Positions 9,709 to 19,080 of a DNA stretch of 27,605 nucleotides are shown here, one piece after another. Made by a program: the position numbers and the translations under genes. The DNA comes from Beroe ovata (lineage: Eukaryota; Ctenophora; Nuda; Beroida; Beroidae), in contig CAMPET010000002.1 of the NCBI GenBank assembly GCA_946803715.1, positions 801,652 through 829,256 on the forward strand, given 5' to 3'. The notes below the pieces were generated by a model that had not been told where the DNA came from, ran no database searches, and saw only the letters and a program-made list of their open reading frames with translations. Each line of letters begins with the position of its first letter. Position 1 is the stretch's first letter.

Positions 9709-9867
9709 CGGTTCGAGTGTGGTTAGAGTAGCTGTAGAATCGTTTGTGGTTTGTGCTGTGCTGGGAGGGATGGGCGAGGGCCGCAGAGCATCGTCATCCA
9801 TGGGAGTATCGTCATCCAGGAAGGAAAACGTATTCATTATGTCACGCATTAGTGTGTCTTTCAGTGC
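9709..9867 (-). CDS. Myosin exon S: tail, acidic and Ser/Thr/Pro-rich
   Basis: This 53-codon exon begins ALKDTLMRDIMNTFSFLDDD and continues into SPIPPSTAQTTNDSTA, ending TTLEP. A short amphipathic stretch is followed by an acidic patch and a Thr/Pro-rich linker. The acceptor is CCGTCTCTCCAG; the donor CCG|GTAATT runs straight into a (GT)n repeat. Phase is 0 to 0, and it joins exon R cleanly. The C1 and RhoGAP domains expected in class IX are not yet reached. Confidence 0.68.
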
Positions 9868-10005
9868 CTGGAGAGACGGGAATGTCAGTGTTATCAAGTG
9901 TCTTTCCCAATGTCAAGAGACACAGAATTGAGACAGAGAATATAGCGGCTATCGATTCATTGAAATATTCAATTTCAATTCTATTCCCGGTCAAGACGCT
10001 CTCAC

Positions 10006-10093
10006 CGATTCGTGCTCCTCGAGGCATGGCGGAGTCTCAAATGAGTTATCGGACACTGTCTTGCATGTGACTAGAGACGATGGCGGGTAAACA
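10006..10093 (-). CDS. Myosin exon R: proximal tail
   Basis: This 29-codon exon encodes VYPPSSLVTCKTVSDNSFET and ends PPCLEEHES. It has no recognised domain and looks like disordered linker. The acceptor is strong (CTCCCCATTTCAG) and the donor is TCG|GTGAGA. Its entry phase fits exon Q exactly (GT+T), which supports a direct splice across the 3.2-kb intron. Confidence 0.68.
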
Positions 10094-10927
10094 CTGAAAT
10101 GGGGAGAACGGGGATCAGCACAGAGTAGGGATAAACAGCCAATCTCACAATATAGGGAAGAGAGTTTGGTCAGAGTTTGGGGAGAAAATATAAACGCAGT
10201 GTTTTTAGAAACAGTCGGTCAGTCTGTACCTCATGAGGGATAGAGGATGGTAAATGATTGCTATGACAATCTTGGGTTTTTTACACACCACCATCACCCG
10301 CCCAGGCTATTTTACAGGTACATATGTCAGGAATCAGTTGCTCCTTCATAAACAAAACCGTCGAAGAACAAGTCGCAATGTCAATTTACGGACAAAATAA
10401 TGATTACCTATTTGTTTCTGAATTTTCCATAGAAATAAAAAAACTATACTTAGCATTGATCGCTCAACCATGAGCATTGCAGAGAAACAATTTTATAATC
10501 ACCGGAAGTCGTAAAACCACGTGGAAAATGATCGCACTGAATGGTATGCACGTTGCGAAAAGTAGGATATTACAGCAGTTGGTGGCGGATGAAATCTGAA
10601 ATGCATGCGTACCTCTGAAATACATATTCAGAAAAAAGAATAAACTACCTACTTTCAACAACAAGAATCGAAGGGAACATGGTAGCGTGAGTGAAACTCA
10701 GTTTGTATTTGAGTTAGGAACTGTAATTATGCTCATTACTACAGTTTTATGCGCCCCAGTTATTGCCCATACTGCATACATATCATGAGAGCAATCATAA
10801 AAACGGGAAAGAGGATAAAAGTTAAAACCATCAAATATTATAGTTTCGAGCCAGATATCAACGATGATGGAGGCGATGACAAAATCATAATTTCTGGCAT
10901 GCTAACGAGTTATGCCTCATCAATATA

Positions 10928-10959
10928 TGAGTGTCATGTGAACATTCGCATGACACTCA
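10928..10959. repeat. 11-bp perfect inverted repeat
   Basis: TGAGTGTCATG and CATGACACTCA flank a 10-nt loop. The element is a stand-alone hairpin in intronic AT-rich DNA. Confidence 0.85.
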
Positions 10960-13159
10960 ATTATAACGGTCCCACGGACACTAAAATCCAATTAGGAACT
11001 CTCATCATAACTTAGATATGATATCTAAGCAGTGAGTAAATTACATCAGTTCTAAAATTAGGTCACTAAGTTTAGTAAACTGTAACCTACTCACTTGAGC
11101 AAGAAACAGTAAATGGTTTTAGAATATGCGAATACTCAAAGCAGCCTATTAAAGTATTAAGAAAGATACCCCATATATCTCCTTATAGAGCTATAACTTC
11201 GATATAAATACACGCTGATCAGTGATGAAAAATACGAGGCTGTGGGAAAATGGGCTAGGAAAATTCAGGTTGTGATACACGAGCTATCACGAGCTAGGCT
11301 ATACCATAAAAAAGTTAAACGGAGATTTTGAAAAAAGACAAAAGTTTCTAACATAAACATGTACAAGTCACAATTTATGCGAGTTTTGCAAGACTGTGCG
11401 CTATCGGCTTAAACACAATGTGATATGCAAGCTCGCTCTGTTGATAAAACTGCATTAAATATAATATGTTCTTTTTAAAAGTAATGTTATTTCCAGAGAC
11501 CGCAGAACACCACTTCTTTTCACGGAAAATATGTATGAAAACAATCAAATTGTACATGCGGTCTTTGGAACATTACATAAACAATCAAATAGGAAACAAT
11601 GCAAAAAAGACGGAAAAAACTGGAGAGCGAAGTAAATGGCTACTTTATTAATTCCTGTAGCAATATTGTATTGAATCAGAAGTGGTTTAGGGATTCAACC
11701 ACTTATGGGTGTAATTATAGTTGCTTGTGTGTATAGGTATTATAGGTTGTTAAATACACGCGCTGGAAAACTAACGAAGGAGTAAGTGGGTTTATTAGGT
11801 ATGTGCAGTGTGAACTGACCGGATCAAAAGTGAACATATTCTATTCACGCTATAAACACAAGACCACTCCCGAATGATGAATTAAATGCTGAACGAATCC
11901 AACTGATGATTTAACGTTTCGTTGAAAAGGCGGTGATGCTCTAAAAATGTGAAAAAACTCATGCTGAGGTTATAATTTCCTATATATAGCAATGGGAATT
12001 AAAAGGATCTGTTTTAAACCCTAAAACACTTAAGAAATTTGCAACTTATAAAAAGCTGTCATGCAAAATTGCATGTGCAGTGAGACCTCTGATAAATAAG
12101 AAGAAATGGTTGCAGAATCCAGACAATTTGAAAGAAGAATACACAAATTGTGCTGGCTTCGCACTGCACAATTAACATGGCCAATTAAATGATGGAATAA
12201 TGATGCCCTACTTAAACTGGCACAGGATTACTCCTCTTTTATACTATAGTGTATGTGTGTGGAATTACACTGTAAGTGCTGTCAAATGCTACTAAAATTT
12301 ATTAAGCATGAAAACTCTCTTTATTTAAGTTTATGGTACTAGAGACACTGTCTCTATTGTAATAGTAACAGAGACACTGTAATAATAAGAGTATTCAGCG
12401 ATATGAACCAGGAATACCAGAATGCAGACTTTCATCAGCGACAATCAGGTATTTTTCGAAGTTTATTACGTAGCCGAATGCCGATAATCATCCGTGACAA
12501 TCGCTTTTTAAGTGGGAAAACATGATAGCACGGCTAAGTCTGCGCGCGGCACGCAGATTTGTCATCTGTTCCGATGGTGATAATTGGAGACAAAAAGTGA
12601 GATGATACATTCACTGCTCTATTCCTGACATACACGTAACACCATCTATAGTTTTCAGGATCAAAAGTATGCAAAGATCGATTGCAATTTCCTGCTCTAG
12701 TTATTTCTTAATCTTGATTGTGGTAGTAAGTGCCAACGATTATTGACAGCATTGTCACCTTTCCTTGGGTTGAGATCACATCATTACACGAAAATGAGTC
12801 GGAAGAACCCATACATTTTCAGTAATCGCGAAATACCCCAGTCCGGATACATTTCTAAATTGAAGATAAGAAGCCTGCTTTTTGAGACTATAATGATGAT
12901 GACAGAACAAAAGATCAGAGTATAGTGGGGATTATGCCTGAATGGTACTATGTAATTCAGAGAGATTCGTGATAGTGTGAATTGCAATTATCTTATTATA
13001 GACAGACTTCTCCCTGATCACACACAGACACACTCATTCAACGTTATACGGCATCCAGTTTGATATTGGATGGGAATTGCTTACCCCAATCTGAAAATTC
13101 TCTCGAAATTCCATACAGAGGATGGTCACACTTCTTCCATAATTTCTCTTTCCCAACTT

Positions 13160-13281
13160 ACCTTTTCCCAACATCCACTCCCACTCCCCCTCACACTACC
13201 CAACTCCCCCGTCATACAGCGTACTCCCACCCCCTGAGTATACTCCCACTCCCGCTGAGAATACTCCCACTCCCCTGGGTT
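13160..13281. repeat. CTCCCA-rich degenerate repeat
   Basis: Repeated ACTCCCACTCCC blocks occur on the plus strand. On the myosin transcript strand they read as many GGGAGTGGGAGT runs starting about 10 nt after the exon Q donor. Confidence 0.8.
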
Positions 13282-13288
13282 TACTCAC

Positions 13289-13440
13289 ACATTATGTGAC
13301 CGTCTCCAGCATCTCTGTACAACAATCGCCGCTTCGCGGAGCTGCAGGTATTTCCTTCTCTCGCGGTACATTTTCCACGTACTGGATATGATAGATGCTG
13401 CCGCATCCCGCTCCCGCTTCGAGTACTCTCGCCAACTCCG
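13289..13440 (-). CDS. Myosin exon Q: IQ motifs 2-4
   Basis: The exon encodes RSWREYSKRERD, SIISSTWKMYRERRKY and IVVQRCWRRSHN. Joined to the preceding LIQ, these give three more IQ-type repeats (the third, ISSTWKMYRER, is degenerate) for calmodulin-type light chains. Open reading in the other two frames hides this exon. The chosen frame is fixed by phase 0 from exon P and by motif content. The acceptor is CCCCGTTTCAG and the donor is AATGT|GTGAGTAA. It ends in phase 2. Confidence 0.88.
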
Positions 13441-14663
13441 CTGAAACGGGGGGGAGTGAGGGACATGTCAGTGGGGCGAGGGAAACCTCTCCTCGATGCT
13501 GACAAAACATGATCCCATTCAAATCATTGATTCTGGTCTGAGATGAAGCGATAGTTGGTGACGAATCAACTGCTGAACATTACCTACGCACTTAACTGTT
13601 ACCGCTCACTGACAAAGTACTTACCACACCGACGATATAAGAGAAGAGGTATCGGGATATGAGACAGCCGCATGCCTGACAGACAAATCGAGCGAATATG
13701 GTAAGGAAGGTAATGGCCATGACGGGACCCAGAACATCTCGTACAACACAATGGATCACACGACAGACATCACGGAGCCGGGAAAGAAGAGACACTGTGA
13801 CCGTGTGTTGTACTGCAGAAGAAGAGCGCGTGTGGGTGTGCGTGTGTTGCCGAGACAACGTCGTCACTATATCATGGAAACAAATTCCTAGTGGTATGTG
13901 TGTGTGTGTGGGTAAGTTTGAGAGAAGATAGAGAAGAGAAGATGAAAATGCATTGTGTATCTCGCAGTATTATGCGTCACATTCAGGGAATATGCGGGCG
14001 TTTGGACAAAGGAATATCCTTGTTCTATACATCGAAATGGAGTACATTATTCTGTCTAGGTGATTGGAATCGTGAAAATAGCTCGTAATTGACAAGCTAA
14101 CGAACAGCCAGATACATGTGCCATCATATTCCTACAATATGATCGATGATTGTGGATGGTCATCGACGGGTAAACCTTCAGACAATAAGACCCAAGACAC
14201 AAGAGACAACGCTCAAAATGTGTCCTCAAAAGAAGGGGCAAGTGATAGAGGGGAAGCAATAAATGGTAGCAATATCACACTGTCAGAGTGAGCGTGTGTG
14301 GCGCTGTCACACACTCTGTGTAGTGAATATTATAGAGTGTGGGCTTTATTACACGCCATACTTGGATAGATTGGGGCTACATGCTGTCTGAAATTTTGCT
14401 GATCCATTAAACTGACAACGATAGAAACATCAAAAGAACACAATTGACAACACAATTGAAAACACAGTTGATGTTTGCCTTCACTCGCACCAACCTTGCG
14501 GGAACCCTGACAACACACACCTGCGACAACACAGTCCCTGACAACACAGTCCCTGACAACACAGTCCCTGACAACACACACCTACGACAACACAGTCCCT
14601 GACAACACACACTCAACCTATGACAACAAAGTCCCTGACAACACAGGGCCTGAAATCACAAAC
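13441..14663. other. Intron P-Q (1.2 kb)
   Basis: No additional exon is needed or seen, because phases P and Q join directly. The right end holds the CAACACAGTCCCTGA repeat. Confidence 0.65.
14505..14660. repeat. 15-bp degenerate tandem repeat
   Basis: Multiple copies of CCCTGACAACACAGT and variants (CTGCGACAACACAGT, TATGACAACAAAGT) extend to within a few bases of the exon P splice donor. Confidence 0.88.
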
Positions 14664-14828
14664 CTGTATCAGTAGGGCAGCATCTCTCATTCTTCTGAAC
14701 TTCACGCGGCATAACCATCCCCGTAGGTGTGACTGGATGAATTGGACTCGTGCCAGGATTAATCTGTCTTGGTACTCGTTCAGGATTTGTAGAGGTCCCT
14801 CCCTCATGAATACCTTACTCAAACCAAT
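14664..14828 (-). CDS. Myosin exon P: end of motor and first IQ motif
   Basis: The exon begins IGLSKVFMREG, the end of the motor (GxxKVFxRE). It continues into the first light-chain binding helix with FIQSHLRGWLCRVKFRRM, a full IQxxxRGxxxR motif. It ends ALLIQ, whose IQ motif continues in exon Q. The acceptor is CCTTCCCCAG and the donor is ATACAG|GTTTGT. It has 55 codons, phase 0 to 0. Confidence 0.94.
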
Positions 14829-15072
14829 CTGGGGAAGGTTTCGCGTTGTTTCCAAGGTCAAATCATAAATGAAAAATGGTGAACACTGAACACATATCAT
14901 GTGGGAACGTTTGGGGATCATTGCAAGTCGCCAAACAAGTTAAGAGTTGTGCAGGAAAAGTCATGACCTTATAAGGGTTATAAACTGTAAGATAATTACA
15001 TCAATTCATTTGAAACGGTGAAAAGAGGGCACTCATATCATGAAACGTACAAAGTGGTTCATGAAAACCCAC

Positions 15073-15171
15073 CTGGTATTGTCCCTTCTCAATCTCGGCC
15101 CACTCGAAGAACTTGGCAATATCCCTTTGGTGGGACTCTCTAATGAGCATTCTGAACTGGTTTCGAAACTC
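15073..15171 (-). CDS. Myosin exon O: converter region
   Basis: This 33-codon exon encodes EFRNQFRMLIRESHQ and ends EWAEIEKGQYQ. It joins the EFxxRFxxL motif after the SH1 region to the (Y/W)QIGxxKVF motif of exon P. The acceptor is TTTTGTCAG and the donor is CAG|GTGGGT. Confidence 0.9.
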
Positions 15172-15399
15172 CTGACAAAATATAAGATAGAGTGAGACTA
15201 AATAGGTATACGACTCGGTGAGACTGAATAGGGTGGTGGTGTAAACAGGATGGAGAGGGACAAAGTGTCTTTCTCGACTGAATCAGATAGTCTCTTTCTA
15301 AGAAAAAGGCTGTAATGGATCTCTCTTTATTTGATAGTAATATGGCGAGACAACAAGGTTAGATCAGGACGAATTTGGTAAAGTGTAACCGAACAAACT

Positions 15400-15458
15400 C
15401 CTAATCCCTACCCTAATCCTAATCCTAATCCTAAACCTAATCCTAAACCCAATTCTAA
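15400..15458. repeat. Telomere-like CCTAAT/CCTAAA hexamer array
   Basis: About nine imperfect hexamers (CCTAAT, CCTAAA, CCCTAC) run up to the exon N donor, which itself reads GGTTAGA on the minus strand. Confidence 0.85.
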
Positions 15459-15459
15459 C

Positions 15460-15651
15460 CTCCTTGTTGTATCTGATGGGGTAGCTGGCTTTCCTGATCT
15501 GTATGGTTTCCAACATGCCGGTATACCGGAGTTGACGGTTCACAAACTCCGACTCGAAGAGGTTGGGTTTACCGTCGTAGTTGCTCTTGATACACCGAAT
15601 GAAGTGGGGATTGGCGGAGTTCAGCACGTTTACCAGGCTGTTCAGAGATGT
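15460..15651 (-). CDS. Myosin exon N: actin-binding helix and SH1 region
   Basis: The exon encodes TSLNSLVNVLNSANPHFIRC followed by IKSN, then QLRYTGMLETIQIRKASYPIRY. It covers the strut and actin-binding helices and the SH1-SH2 segment (class IX: FFIRCIRSN and LRYTGMLETVRIR). The acceptor is CCCTGCCAG and the donor is GAG|GTTAGA, formed by the edge of a TTAGGN-like repeat. It has 192 nt, phase 0 to 0. A fragment of this exon is repeated at 15970-16001. Confidence 0.94.
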
Positions 15652-15968
15652 CTGGCAGGGGGTAGGGGGGAGTTAGGGGGGTTAGAGCGAGGACTTGAGC
15701 TAGTGAAACGTTTCATGTACCAAAATCTTCCATGAGTCTATAATACTAGAAATGTATACAATTAAGATGCATAATGTAAGACTATACAGTAGGTACAACT
15801 TATCTTCACTATACTACGAGGGGAGGAGGAATTCGGATCCCCCGCTCTTTCTTACCAGAAACTGTCCCACGACGGTGGAACGCGGTTGTCGTCTGCCCCG
15901 GGCTGTGGACCGTGAAAAGGCTTGTTGTTGTCGTGATTGTCGGTGTTTTGTCGCCGGAATCTGAGAGG
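15620..15968. repeat. 349-bp direct repeat, copy 1
   Basis: It is identical to 15970-16318 at 347 of 349 positions (differences at 15904 and 15952), with a single N between the copies at 15969. It covers the 5' end of exon N, the M-N intron and a copy of exon M. Confidence 0.95.
15856..15960 (-). CDS. Duplicate copy of myosin exon M
   Basis: This is a second copy of the TVVGQFL exon with the same splice sites. Two bases differ from the copy at 16206-16310, and both changes are silent (a Thr and an Ala codon). It sits inside a 349-bp direct repeat that ends at the N at 15969, so its upstream polypyrimidine tract is cut off. It is probably a redundant contig end or second haplotype rather than a real extra exon. 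Only one of the two copies can be in the transcript, because two in series would repeat the motif. Confidence 0.45.
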
Positions 15969-15969
15969 N

Positions 15970-16318
15970 TTCAGCACGTTTACCAGGCTGTTCAGAGATG
16001 TCTGGCAGGGGGTAGGGGGGAGTTAGGGGGGTTAGAGCGAGGACTTGAGCTAGTGAAACGTTTCATGTACCAAAATCTTCCATGAGTCTATAATACTAGA
16101 AATGTATACAATTAAGATGCATAATGTAAGACTATACAGTAGGTACAACTTATCTTCACTATACTACGAGGGGAGGAGGAATTCGGATCCCCCGCTCTTT
16201 CTTACCAGAAACTGTCCCACGACGGTGGAACGCGGTTGTCGTCTGCCCCGGGCAGTGGACCGTGAAAAGGCTTGTTGTTGTCGTGATTGTCGGTGTTTTG
16301 TTGCCGGAATCTGAGAGG
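15970..16318. repeat. 349-bp direct repeat, copy 2
   Basis: Second copy, starting immediately after the N. It carries a truncated exon N fragment (15970-16001) and the exon M used in the gene model. Confidence 0.95.
16206..16310 (-). CDS. Myosin exon M: end of loop 2 insert, TVVGQF
   Basis: This 35-codon exon starts IPATKHRQSRQQQ and ends RQPRSTVVGQFL. The last part is the family motif TVxxQFxxSL at the end of loop 2, completed by exon N (TSLNSLV). The acceptor is CTACCTCTCAG and the donor is CTG|GTAAGA. A nearly identical copy of this exon lies at 15856-15960. Confidence 0.82.
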
Positions 16319-16427
16319 TAGGGAATGGGGGGGGGTAAGGAACGCGACGCTCTCATTTCAACACCGATAAAAAGAGAAAAACACCGAAACGAATATGAAT
16401 ATAATCTGAAGAGCAGATCTCACTGAC

Positions 16428-16612
16428 ATGTACTATTTCCTGACTCTCGCTTTTTCGTGTTGGTGTTTGACTCTTCTTCGGACTATCACTACTCCGTCTA
16501 TTCTTGGGTTCTCCGTCAGTTACCAGCCCGGGTGTCGGGTTGTCGTACATGTACGCACTCGCTCGGTCCCGAACACTACGCCCTTCCGCGTCGGTGGACT
16601 TGTTTCGCGGAC
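16428..16612 (-). CDS. Myosin exon L: loop 2 insert
   Basis: The exon encodes 61 full codons of low-complexity, polar and basic sequence (for example NRRSSDSPKKSQTPTRKSES). It lies exactly where class IX myosins carry a long loop 2 insert that contacts actin. The acceptor is GACCCATAG. The donor giving the right phase is CAT|GTCAGT; a stronger-looking GTGAGA four bases further would break the frame, so the 3' border is the least certain part. Confidence 0.7.
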
Positions 16613-16863
16613 CTATGGGTCGAACGACAAAATAAGATAAGTGCCAAAGTAATGTTTCAACATCAAAGAGCTCTGATTTGTTCGATGTTCTTATTCCTTA
16701 AAAGAGCACGCGACGTGTTGAAGAAAGGGTCACAATCAAACTTGGAGTAACCCTTTCTGAGACTTCATAAATGCGTTCATAAATACAATTGTTGAATATA
16801 TACCTACTGCGCAGTCAAGACTATAGACTCTATTATAATGCACGTCGGGAAGGAAAGACTTAC

Positions 16864-16989
16864 GGAAAGAGACGCCCTGATCCCGGGTAGGGTTAAGTGT
16901 ATAGCTCTGAATAGCGTTTCGGCAGGCAAACACCGCTCCAATGTAGTTTCGGAGGAGCGTCCACCTGGCTAGGGCCACCGGATCACAAC
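16864..16989 (-). CDS. Myosin exon K: class IX-like DPVALARW block, start of loop 2
   Basis: The exon encodes CDPVALARWTLLRNYIGAVF and then ACRNAIQ... into loop 2. The DPVAxxRWxxLR stretch is the strongest single pointer to class IX, whose proteins read DPVAVFRWAxLR here; most other classes have no such helix. The acceptor is CTCTCCAG and the donor is TTTCC|GTAAGT. It ends in phase 1. Confidence 0.88.
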
Positions 16990-17047
16990 CTGGAGAGTGT
17001 CATGGTGTCAAGTGAGGGTGTAGGGCCTATAGTGCAGGATCGAGTGC

Positions 17048-17155
17048 CGTGGTGTGGAGTGTCATAGTAGAGCGGGGTGTTATAGAGTGGAGTGTCATAG
17101 TAGAGTGGGGTGTCATAGTAGAGTGGGGTGTCATACAGTGGGTGTCATAGTATGT
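17048..17155. repeat. 18-bp degenerate tandem repeat in intron J-K
   Basis: About six units related to GTGTCATAGTAGAGTGGG. Confidence 0.85.
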
Positions 17156-17275
17156 CAACCAGTGAGATTCAATACGTGGGGCTAGTAGAAGTGGGGTTTG
17201 AGAGATGTTTCAAACCGATGACTGATGTTTTGATAATGGGATAATGGGGTAGTGTCAGCACAAGGTACATCTCAC

Positions 17276-17366
17276 CGATGAGTTTCTTAATGAAAAGAGA
17301 TGTGCTGCTCTTCAGAACATGTACTATATCAGCCCTCATGTGACCTCTGTTCTTCTCCAAGAACTC
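17276..17366 (-). CDS. Myosin exon J: FLEKNR block
   Basis: The exon encodes EFLEKNRGHMRADIVHVL and then KSSTSLFIKKLI, the conserved (G)FLEKNxDxxxxDxxxLLxxS segment of the motor. Class IX has REKNMDYMRPDIVALL here. The acceptor is ATTACGCAG and the donor is ATCG|GTGAGA. It ends in phase 1. Confidence 0.9.
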
Positions 17367-17496
17367 CTGCGTAATGTTCGATAATGTCCGGCACAACTTG
17401 ATGCCGGGAAGGGGCCGGGAATCACAACTTTTGGGGCTTGAAACGTTGGAAAAGTTGTCCTTTTCGAAAAGATGCTTGCAAAATGCTAACACTTAC

Positions 17497-17638
17497 ATCA
17501 ATCTTGTATTGTACGGGTCCTGCGTAGTGTCTAATCTCAAAGGCATTCTCCTGTATCTGGGTTTTGGTATAGTTTTCGTGGCCCCCATGGTTATCATTGA
17601 ATTTCTGTAGGAGTGACGAATCGGAACCACCCGGAAAA
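17497..17638 (-). CDS. Myosin exon I: lower 50-kDa domain
   Basis: The exon encodes SFPGGSDSSLLQKFNDNH and later FEIRHYAGPVQYKID, matching the family motifs FPxxxDxxLLxKF and FxIxHYAGxVxY. The acceptor is AATCTTCAG and the donor is GAT|GTAAGT. Phase 1 entry completes Ser with exon H. Confidence 0.92.
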
Positions 17639-17741
17639 CTGAAGATTGGCATGAGATAAGAGAGGCAAATATCATCATCTGGGAGGGCGGCAGGTTGTTA
17701 TCCGATAACTACACATGATGGGTGTTGCTCTCCATGCTTAC

Positions 17742-17863
17742 CTGTTCTCTTCGTCCAGTAAGTGCAGGAGACCCACAGGTTTACCCTTGAACAACTCCAA
17801 ACACGACTCGTTATCCTTGTATCCTACCATCGTCCAGGTTATCTTCTCACGAGTATACTCGTC
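17742..17863 (-). CDS. Myosin exon H: relay loop region
   Basis: The exon begins DEYTREKITWTMVGYKDN and ends GLLHLLDEEN. It corresponds to the EEYxxExIxWxxIxYxDN...LLDEE segment; the class IX version reads GITWHNIGYTDN. The acceptor is CCTCACCCAG and the donor is AACAG|GTAAGC. It has 122 nt, phase 0 to phase 2. Confidence 0.92.
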
Positions 17864-18231
17864 CTGGGTGAGGTTACCATGGTGACCACTAGGGGTTTGT
17901 CATGACGACCGCTATGAGTGTGGTCGACTTTGTGATGTCGAGCCAGATGGCGGCACTGAATGTTTCCTACATTAAATCACAAATCATGTTAACCTTTCAA
18001 AACTGTTCCCCTTCAAATCACTAATAGAATTAACATTTATATGCGCTGTATCAACTATGAACTGATGGGGTACGCAATGGAGCGTGCTATTTATAGACTA
18101 CAGTCAAGCTACATAACTACATAACAGAAGCACTACCACGGGGCAGTGTTAAAGAAGGACGACTCTCTCTCTCTCTCTGACACTCAGGTCAGAGACAAGC
18201 AGGGACACCCACGAAGAAATAGATCTTGTAC

Positions 18232-18401
18232 CTGCTCCAGTTTGAAGATGTGCTGGTCGAAGAAATGCTGAAGTTGCTCATTTGCAAAGTTGATACAAAA
18301 CTGCTCGAACCGGTTCCCATCATTGAAATCTTCGAACCCGAAAATGTCGAGCAGTCCGATGGAAAGATAGCTCTCCGATTTCCGGTTATCTGCAACTAAA
18401 C
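18232..18401 (-). CDS. Myosin exon G: switch II and relay helix
   Basis: The exon contains [14 protein letters not shown] (switch II, DIFGFE) and [17 protein letters not shown] (relay helix), ending HIFKLEQ. These are among the most conserved myosin motifs and identify the gene securely. An extra residue is seen in NDGNRFEQ compared with the usual N(S)FEQ. The acceptor is CCCGCAG and the donor is GAGCAG|GTACAAG. Confidence 0.95.
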
Positions 18402-18462
18402 CTGCGGGATTGACGGTAAAATTCAATACAACAACTTCTCTGTCAGTGAGGTATGATCGTAA

Positions 18463-18500
18463 TTCCACCCCAAATAAGGGTTTCCACCCCAAATAAGGGT
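18463..18500. repeat. 19-bp tandem duplication in intron F-G
   Basis: TTCCACCCCAAATAAGGGT occurs twice in direct succession inside the 125-bp intron. Confidence 0.92.
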
Positions 18501-18526
18501 TTCAGTCGCGGTCCTTATCGACATAC

Positions 18527-18605
18527 CTCTGTTGACATGGGAAAGTAACCAATCGAAGAGATAGGTGTACAGAGCTTTTGCTAGCGTATCTCTCGTCGCG
18601 GTGGC
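18527..18605 (-). CDS. Myosin exon F: RDTLAKALY block
   Basis: The exon encodes ATATRDTLAKALYTYLFDWL and then LSHVNR, the conserved (A)RDALAKxLYxxLFDWxVxxIN segment of the motor. The acceptor is ATAATTCCAG and the donor is AGAG|GTATGT. It has 79 nt and ends in phase 1 (G completed by GT of exon G). Confidence 0.92.
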
Positions 18606-18715
18606 CTGGAATTATCGCAATGAAATAATTGTTTCCATTGAAAGCAATTCAAAATCAATTCCCACCCATATCGATGCATTGCATATTGACGATATTTCAA
18701 ATCTCTCTTACTCAC

Positions 18716-18941
18716 ATCAACTCTCTTGTAATACGTGATGAACTGCTCTCCTCGGGCGAATGACTTTTTGGTGGTGAGTGCATCCTTCAGCAGTCCGGGG
18801 TTGACACACAATAACTTTGCAACGGTGTCAAGAGCAGATTTGTTGGAAATGATGGCACATTCTTCGCTCGTTCTCATGTTGTTTTGTTGTTTGAATGTGA
18901 TGTTACCGATATGAAGAATGGCCGCCAGGACTTTGAAAATG
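18716..18941 (-). CDS. Myosin exon E: upper 50-kDa domain with HCM-loop region
   Basis: This 226-nt exon begins IFKVLAAILHIGNITF, the hallmark myosin (I/V)LAAILHLGN block. It continues through LLCVNPGLL to SFARGEQFITYYKRVD. An acidic Glu sits about 16 residues before the D of RDTLAK in exon F, roughly where the TEDS-rule residue is expected; that placement is approximate. The acceptor is CTTCGCAG and the donor is GAT|GTGAGTAAG. Confidence 0.93.
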
Positions 18942-19019
18942 CTGCGAAGTTATCAAATGAATGAGCAAATCACGGTTAATTCGAATACAGGGAATACGGG
19001 AGATGATAGACGGGGTAAA

Positions 19020-19050
19020 TACAGGGTGTGTTTTTTTGGCTCACCCTGTA
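19020..19050. repeat. 9-bp inverted repeat in intron D-E
   Basis: TACAGGGTG and CACCCTGTA flank a 13-nt T-rich loop, just downstream of the exon D donor. Confidence 0.8.
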
Positions 19051-19080
19051 TTGTGTCGTTAAGACAAAAAAACGACTCAC

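Larger units (their letters stand above)
10094..13288. other. Intron Q-R (3.2 kb)
   Basis: AT-rich intron with no supported exon on either strand. It contains an 11-bp inverted repeat (10928-10959), a small palindrome CATGCAAAATTGCATG at 12060-12075, and a (C/T)-rich repeat at 13160-13280 beside the exon Q donor. Confidence 0.65.

Noticed and set aside
13281-13522. Minus-strand open frames reading ELARVLEAGAG and TRSGSGMRQ
   Set aside because: These are shadow frames of myosin exon Q. The third frame gives clear IQ motifs (WKMYRERRKY, VQRCWRR) and is the one that matches exon phases.
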